From positions 10,743-27,218 of the forward strand of contig DBXI01000066.1 of NCBI GenBank assembly GCA_002309255.1: a DNA stretch of 16,476 nt, written 5' to 3'. How positions within the stretch are numbered: position 1 is the stretch's first letter; each line of letters opens with the position of its first letter. Source of the DNA: Bacteroidales bacterium UBA1216. Its GTDB lineage: Bacteria; Bacteroidota; Bacteroidia; Bacteroidales; Paludibacteraceae. The notes below the pieces were generated by a model. It made no database searches, was not told the origin of the DNA, and saw only the letters and a program-made list of their open reading frames with translations. Below, piece after piece: positions 11,903 through 16,476 of the stretch. Made by a program: the position numbers and the translations under genes.

Positions 11903-14590
11903 TTACTGTGCTGGTGCAGTTGCGGGTTCAGCTGCGGGCTGATCCTCACCGGGGTTGTGGTCGTTGATTATCTCGTAGTTCACTTCCTCGAAGGTGATCT
12001 TGAACTCTACGCGGCGGTTCTTGGCACGTCCTGCCTTCGTCGAGTTGTCGGCGATAGGTACAGTGCTTCCGTAGCCGTGAGCCGTCAGGCGGCTGGCGTC
12101 AACGCCCTTCTTGATGATGTAGTCGCGAACGGCTTGAGCACGTTTCTCTGACAGGTTCATGTTCACCTCAGCCTTACCTACGTTGTCGGTGTGACCTTGA
12201 ACCTCGATGATGTAGCTCGGGTTGTCAACAAATACCTTGGCTATCTCATCCAGGATCGGGTACGACTTCTTGACGATCACAGCCTTACCGGTCTCGAACT
12301 GGATACCCGACATAGCTTTCTTGAGCAGCGTTGTTACAGCGCGCTTGATCTGCGGGCAACCCTTGTTCTCCTTCACGCCGGGTACATACGGGCACTCATC
12401 CAGGTAGTCAGGTACACCGTCCTTATCCGTATCCTTGTCGCAACCGCAGCTATCTACGTGCTGACGAGCAGCATATACGGTGCGCGGGCACTTGTCAAGG
12501 TAGTCAGGTACTCCGTCCTCATCCAAGTCAAGCGGACAACCGGACTCATCCAGGAAGTTGAATGCCTCCTCCGGAGTGTTCGGGCACTTATCCAAGTAGT
12601 CGGGCACACCATCGCCATCACTATCCTTGTCGCAGCCTTGCTCGTTAACGAAGGCAGCAGCCTCAGGCAACGTGTTCGGGCAGTCGTCGCGGTAGTCAGG
12701 CACACCGTCCTTATCCGTGTCGCGCGTGCAACCGTTCTCATCAACCGATGTGCGAGCCTCTTCCGGAGTGTCGGGGCACAGATCCTTGTAGTTCGGCACC
12801 TCATCCAGGTCGCCATCCTTAGCATAACCGGCTGCATCCACCATACCAAACGCCTCTGCCGGGGTGTTCGGACTCTCGTCCAGGTAGTCGGGCACACCGT
12901 CGCCGTCGGTATCCACAGGACAGCCAAACGCGTCAACGCGAACGTTACGCGGGGTCTTCGGGCACAGGTCGAGGTTGTCCAGCACGCCGTCCTTGTCGCT
13001 GTCGCGCTTCTTGTTCGTGCCCCATACAATGCTGAAGCCGAAGGCCAGGTTCACGCCCGGACTTTTGTACGGCAGGTAGTACTGCGGCTTGTCGCTCTTG
13101 GTCAGCGGGCTCATGTCTGCATAATAGCAGGGGATGAAGTCCGTAGCTAACGTCATCATGATACCGTCGTACGGAGCAAAGCCTAAAGCTGCACCTATCG
13201 TACCGCCATGACCGTTGATCAGCGAGTAGCTCGCAGCAATGTTGAACCAGTTAACCGGACGGAAGAAGCCGCCCAACGTTAACTCCTCATATACCTTGTT
13301 GTTATACAGCTTGGTCTGCGACAGAATGCCTACACCTACGCGATTCTCCCAGAACAGTCCATCCACGCTCACGTTCAGGCGTGCACGAGTCATACGTGCG
13401 TATCCGCCTTTGGTAGGATTGGTAGGAGTCATTGCTTTGCCGAAGTCCGAAACGAACTGATTCATCTTGTCGTTGATCTGCTGCGTCATGGCTTGATCGT
13501 CTACGTACCTTTGACCATTCTCATCAACCTTCGTGTGAACCTCAATGGAACCTATGCCGTCATACGGCACATTACCGGCTACATCGCCCTTCAGTCCGTT
13601 TGTCCAGTAGATGAAGCCCAGGTCATTGATCGCTGCAGAGATCTGTACGTACTTGATTGGCTTGTAGGTAAAGCCGAAGTCGATTGCTGCACCGTAGCCT
13701 GCCGGCTTGATCAGTTGCGAGATGGGCGCTCCTTGCAGTTTGGAGGTTATGTTGTTGATGCGCTGATCCATGTTGTCGAACAGGCCTTCACCGCTTCCTT
13801 CGGCAGGCAGAATGCCTGCGGGATCAATAGCGCCCGGCATAGCTGCCACCAGCTGACCTTCCACTGCTATATTCAACGACTCGGGGTAGGGGGCGTTCGT
13901 CTCATCAATAATCTGTCCTGGAGTAACGCTCAGCTTGTTGAAGCGTACATTGGCATGAGCGGCACCTAATAGGAACTTCAGCTTTCCGCCTATCGTCCAT
14001 TGGTCGTTGATCGGACGGGCATAGCCGCCGGCTATCTCCACGTATGCCTGTGCATTGATTCCTAAACCTGAGATGTTCACACCCTTGGTCAAATCCAGTC
14101 CCAGACTGGTCGTCTTTTGCGGATCGTTCGGGTCTGTCGTTACCATTAGTGCTCGGAACAGATCTTTAGGTATAGCTATTCCTCCATCGCCGCGCAGGAA
14201 GATACCTCCGTGGAAGTACCCGCCTTTCTTGGTGCGCGCACCAAAGGCTAAGATAGTGGTTGTCATATCCAAGCTCATCAGGTTCGACTGATGCAGCTTG
14301 TTCATGAAGGTAGGCATCTGCCCCTGATTGAACGCACTGATGGTCTGTCCATCCTTGGTGTAGAACACATCGCTCAATGTCAGTGAGTTGTTTCCTGCCC
14401 ACAGGCTTGTATAACCCAGCGGGGTGAAGAAGATGTATCCGCTGCTCACCGGCATCAAAGCGGGGTTGAACATACTGCGCTGCGGCGCGTTCTCCAAGAA
14501 GTAAAGCGTGTTCACCTCTTGCGCCGTGATCGCCATACTGCCCGTTAGGAGGGCAATGGCTATTGCTATGGAACGAAAGAATTGTTTCAT
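11903..14590 (-). CDS. DUF5723-like/TSP3-repeat/OmpA-domain outer-membrane protein
   Basis: An 895-residue envelope protein. Residues 1-23 are a signal peptide (cleavage after ITA). Residues about 25-525 look like a beta-barrel or beta-rich domain of the DUF5723 type: NPALMPVSSGYIFFTPLG, then many alternating strands such as FHGGIFLRGDGGIAIP and LNVSVDGLFWENRVGVG. Residues 530-747 are seven thrombospondin type 3 calcium-binding repeats (DxDxDGVPDYLDxCPxTP). Residues about 755-868 are an OmpA C-terminal domain with GHTDN (Asp802) and NLSEKRAQAVRDYI (Arg817), which should bind peptidoglycan. A Pro/Ala tail ends the protein. It would sit in the outer membrane and tether it to the cell wall. It follows the large lipoprotein gene by 19 bp with a strong Shine-Dalgarno sequence, so the two probably form an operon. 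The ligand or partner is unknown. Confidence 0.9.
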   Translation of the reverse strand: MKQFFRSIAIAIALLTGSMAITAQEVNTLYFLENAPQRSMFNPALMPVSSGYIFFTPLGYTSLWAGNNSLTLSDVFYTKDGQTISAFNQGQMPTFMNKLHQSNLMSLDMTTTILAFGARTKKGGYFHGGIFLRGDGGIAIPKDLFRALMVTTDPNDPQKTTSLGLDLTKGVNISGLGINAQAYVEIAGGYARPINDQWTIGGKLKFLLGAAHANVRFNKLSVTPGQIIDETNAPYPESLNIAVEGQLVAAMPGAIDPAGILPAEGSGEGLFDNMDQRINNITSKLQGAPISQLIKPAGYGAAIDFGFTYKPIKYVQISAAINDLGFIYWTNGLKGDVAGNVPYDGIGSIEVHTKVDENGQRYVDDQAMTQQINDKMNQFVSDFGKAMTPTNPTKGGYARMTRARLNVSVDGLFWENRVGVGILSQTKLYNNKVYEELTLGGFFRPVNWFNIAASYSLINGHGGTIGAALGFAPYDGIMMTLATDFIPCYYADMSPLTKSDKPQYYLPYKSPGVNLAFGFSIVWGTNKKRDSDKDGVLDNLDLCPKTPRNVRVDAFGCPVDTDGDGVPDYLDESPNTPAEAFGMVDAAGYAKDGDLDEVPNYKDLCPDTPEEARTSVDENGCTRDTDKDGVPDYRDDCPNTLPEAAAFVNEQGCDKDSDGDGVPDYLDKCPNTPEEAFNFLDESGCPLDLDEDGVPDYLDKCPRTVYAARQHVDSCGCDKDTDKDGVPDYLDECPYVPGVKENKGCPQIKRAVTTLLKKAMSGIQFETGKAVIVKKSYPILDEIAKVFVDNPSYIIEVQGHTDNVGKAEVNMNLSEKRAQAVRDYIIKKGVDASRLTAHGYGSTVPIADNSTKAGRAKNRRVEFKITFEEVNYEIINDHNPGEDQPAAEPATAPAQ
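12350..13003 (-). repeat. Seven TSP3 repeats within the OmpA-like gene
   Basis: The repeats begin at residues 530, 560, 592, 624, 656, 688 and 720, with a period of about 30-32 residues. Each has a DxDxDG-type calcium loop and normally one cysteine after the loop and one near the end (Cys543/557, 605/621, 637/653, 669/685, 701/717, 733/745). The second repeat has Ser573 and Tyr589 at both cysteine places, and the third has a weakened loop (DGDLDEVPNY). Confidence 0.88.
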
Positions 14591-14598
14591 CGTTTTGT

Positions 14599-14604
14599 CC
14601 TCCT
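14599..14604 (-). promoter_or_regulatory. Strong Shine-Dalgarno sequence before the OmpA-like gene
   Basis: The minus strand reads AGGAGG, 8 bases before the ATG at 14590-14588. Such an SD motif is unusual in Bacteroidota, where most genes rely on A-rich leaders; none of the other starts in this window has one as clear. It confirms the start choice and suggests high translation. Confidence 0.7.
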
Positions 14605-14609
14605 ATTGT

Positions 14610-16415
14610 TTATTGGTTATTCTGTTGTCCGAGCGACAGGTTCAGCACAGCCTGAATATCGGCTGTCAAACCGGCTTTGATGCTTACCTTCTTACCGGAT
14701 ACGAACCTGGTCTCCTGTGTATCGCTGCCTAAGCGTATTTTCAGCCGTAGGGCTGTGGCTTGTGATAGTCTGTCAAAGTCCTCTGTCTTCACTACTGCTT
14801 GGATAGGTGTCACAGTTGGCTCACTACCGGCTATGTTGGCGGCTTTGATATCCTTGTTCTGCAAGTCAGGTATCAGATCGGTCATCGGTAGGCTGTCCTT
14901 ATCCAGGAACACGGCATCCAGTTTGAGCGCCGCAGGGATCTCGTTCGTCGCAATCAGGTACAATGTAATGCTGGCGCTATCAATCGACCGAATCATCCCA
15001 CCTGGCACCAATGCTGCCAATGAGTCAAGCGAAGCACGACTGAATTCGATGTTCGTAATATCCTCGGAGTAGCCCGCACTCAGACCTTTGTTGAAGTGGA
15101 AAGGTAGCTCAAAGTGGAAGTCCAGACTGAATTTGGTGTTCTGTGTCATGCGGAATTGAGGCATAGGCAGATCGTTCATCTTGTTCCGGTCAACGTCCAA
15201 CTTGTAGTCGTAGCCCAACTTGCCCACTTCCTTTAGGAAGAAGCGGTCAATTGCGCCATGATCAACCTCTTTGGATAGCCAGAACTTGTCGTCATATACA
15301 GTTGCATCTAACGTTGTGTCGATCGGTAGCACATTCTCCAGGTTATGACGTCTGGTCGTCTCTCCATTCCATGTAGCAAAAGTTTCCGAACCATCGGGGT
15401 GCATGGCCTTGATATAGTTAACCTTAACCGCCAGAGGTATCGACATTCCGTAGGTGAATCCTAATACGATCTTCGGATACTTTGCTGCCAGAATAACCGG
15501 CTCGTTACCCGGTAGCTCCAGAGGTACATCTACTGAATCGATATCATCCGTCTCGTCGCCCGGCTCAAAGTAGCCATACAGAGCCTTGTACTCCATCATC
15601 TTCACTTCGAACGAGAAGTGGAACGACGAGGTCGAGGTAAGTGGCAGATATTCAAATCCCGGATCCAGCGGATTGTTGTTGCCGTTAGGCTTGTAGTTCA
15701 GGTACACCTCAAACTGGATGTTCGCTGTGTTTACTACGTTGTCATTGCCGGGGGTCTTCGTCTCATCCTTCATCATCACCAGCGTGAAGTCGTCCAACAC
15801 GATGTCAATCGGCTTGTCAAAATCGAACTTCTTCAGCTCGTGCCGTGTGCCTTGCGGACGGCGGAACTGAGGTCCAAGCACCATCACTACGGAATCGATG
15901 TCCTCTTCTTTCAGTCCGAAGTTGTTGGTCACCGTTGTAGTGAAACTGGCGCGGTCGATCACCATACTGTCGATGCGCTCATCGCTTGTGTCATCGTTCA
16001 CGCCGTCGAAGTTGATGTCCATGTTGAAGGTCACCGTCTCTGTCGTCCGGGCGGGGATCATGGTTGCACCGGGCATCACTTCGCTTACGAGTTTATCGTC
16101 CTCAACCGTACCGGTGTAGTCGGTCAACTCGATCTTGTGGAACTCGTTGTCGTAGTGACGGTCGATGGTCAGCAGCCATGTTGAGTCGCCATAGTTGCTG
16201 TCTTCAATCTTGGTGATCTTAGCTTCATCACCCAGGCCTACCAACCCAACGATAGTGTCCAGCGTTACGGACATCTCACCGATAGGCAGACCGAGCTTGG
16301 CTCGTAATGTGCTGTCTACCGTTACGTCATTTAGCTTGACGTCCGAACGACAGCCTGCCAAACCTATCCCGACCATGGCCAGGATAAGCAGGTAGTGTAA
16401 AGTTCTTCGTTTCAT
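14610..16415 (-). CDS. Large predicted lipoprotein, uncharacterised
   Basis: A 601-residue predicted lipoprotein. The signal MKRRTLHYLLILAMVGIGLAGC has lipobox LAGC with Cys22, followed by RSDVKLNDV. The mature part is acidic and beta-rich, with repeated strand-like runs (FSFEVKMMEYKALYGYFEP, KFSLDFHFELPFHFNKG, IEFSRASLDSLAALVPGGMI, ALRLKIRLG). The alternation suggests several immunoglobulin-like or beta-sandwich domains. I recognise no enzyme motif and assign no family. It ends 19 bp before the DUF5723-like/TSP3/OmpA gene on the same strand, so the two are likely co-transcribed and may form an envelope complex. No TAnnTTTG element on this strand is visible in the 61 bp to the window edge, so its promoter lies outside or is atypical. 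Confidence 0.85.
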   Translation of the reverse strand: MKRRTLHYLLILAMVGIGLAGCRSDVKLNDVTVDSTLRAKLGLPIGEMSVTLDTIVGLVGLGDEAKITKIEDSNYGDSTWLLTIDRHYDNEFHKIELTDYTGTVEDDKLVSEVMPGATMIPARTTETVTFNMDINFDGVNDDTSDERIDSMVIDRASFTTTVTNNFGLKEEDIDSVVMVLGPQFRRPQGTRHELKKFDFDKPIDIVLDDFTLVMMKDETKTPGNDNVVNTANIQFEVYLNYKPNGNNNPLDPGFEYLPLTSTSSFHFSFEVKMMEYKALYGYFEPGDETDDIDSVDVPLELPGNEPVILAAKYPKIVLGFTYGMSIPLAVKVNYIKAMHPDGSETFATWNGETTRRHNLENVLPIDTTLDATVYDDKFWLSKEVDHGAIDRFFLKEVGKLGYDYKLDVDRNKMNDLPMPQFRMTQNTKFSLDFHFELPFHFNKGLSAGYSEDITNIEFSRASLDSLAALVPGGMIRSIDSASITLYLIATNEIPAALKLDAVFLDKDSLPMTDLIPDLQNKDIKAANIAGSEPTVTPIQAVVKTEDFDRLSQATALRLKIRLGSDTQETRFVSGKKVSIKAGLTADIQAVLNLSLGQQNNQ

Positions 16416-16440
16416 AATTTGTTATTTGTTATTGTTTATA

Positions 16441-16472
16441 TTTGTCTAATTACTACTGATGCGTTAACTTTG
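16441..16472 (+). promoter_or_regulatory. Promoter pointing out of the right edge
   Basis: TTTG at 16441-16444, a 20-nt spacer and TAACTTTG at 16465-16472 match the Bacteroidota consensus. Transcription would begin a few bases beyond the window, so a divergent plus-strand gene probably lies to the right. Confidence 0.6.
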
Positions 16473-16476
16473 TTAG

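Noticed and set aside
12350..13003. CRISPR-like regular repeat spacing of about 96 bp
   Set aside because: The periodicity comes from the seven protein TSP3 repeats in one open frame; the DNA units are degenerate and no cas gene is present.
12191..13150. 319-codon open frame on the plus strand
   Set aside because: It is antisense to the TSP3 and OmpA regions; its Val/Arg/Leu-rich repetitive product mirrors the repeat coding pattern, and it has no promoter or start context.
15618..16184. 188-codon open frame on the plus strand
   Set aside because: Antisense shadow of the large lipoprotein gene, with His/Val-rich composition and no family resemblance.

Overview
The window looks like a chromosomal segment of a member of the Bacteroidales (phylum Bacteroidota), probably an uncultured or little-studied genus. 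Several things point there: promoters of the form TTG-N20-TAnnTTTG, lipoproteins and barrel proteins typical of the phylum (DUF4369/thioredoxin-like, FISUMP-like, TSP3-OmpA), a membrane-bound TPR-AraC regulator, and the tgt-lptF/G gene order. I see no rRNA, tRNA, CRISPR array, insertion sequence or phage gene. No stretch longer than about 300 bases lacks a gene; the largest gaps are 174-383, 8790-8960, 9522-9757 and 10945-11100.

Left edge (1-383): the start of efp (elongation factor P) leaves the window on the minus strand. It is divergent from marC, and the two genes are driven from back-to-back promoters inside an imperfect inverted repeat.

Plus-strand run (384-8789): nine closely packed genes with gaps of 2-41 bp or small overlaps. 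They are a MarC-family membrane protein, a DUF4369/thioredoxin-like lipoprotein without its CxxC, rpiB, a radical SAM/SPASM protein, a FISUMP-like membrane protein, panD, tgt, an LptF/LptG-family permease and a membrane-anchored TPR/AraC regulator. No good internal promoter was found by eye, so a long transcript is possible. The functions mix housekeeping (pentose phosphate, pantothenate, queuosine, LPS export) with unknown envelope and radical SAM proteins.

Regulator-target pair (7059-9635): the AraC regulator is followed by a small lipoprotein gene. The lipoprotein promoter has a good -7 box but a poor -33 box. It is preceded by two 17-bp direct repeats exactly 21 bp apart, an arrangement like that of AraC half-sites. 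This is the most interesting regulatory signal in the window. A terminator-like hairpin follows the lipoprotein gene.

Minus-strand block (9758-16415): read right to left, it begins with a large uncharacterised lipoprotein and a DUF5723-like/TSP3/OmpA outer-membrane protein, which form a two-gene envelope module. A strong hairpin separates these from yebC. Then come rsmG and a metallo-beta-lactamase-fold hydrolase, which overlap by 4 bp. At the extreme right a plus-strand promoter points out of the window, divergent from the envelope module.

Short tandem duplications of 14-16 bp occur in three of the gene gaps. I found no complete, clearly novel multi-gene system. The best candidates for follow-up are the TPR-AraC/lipoprotein regulatory pair and the lipoprotein/TSP3-OmpA pair.
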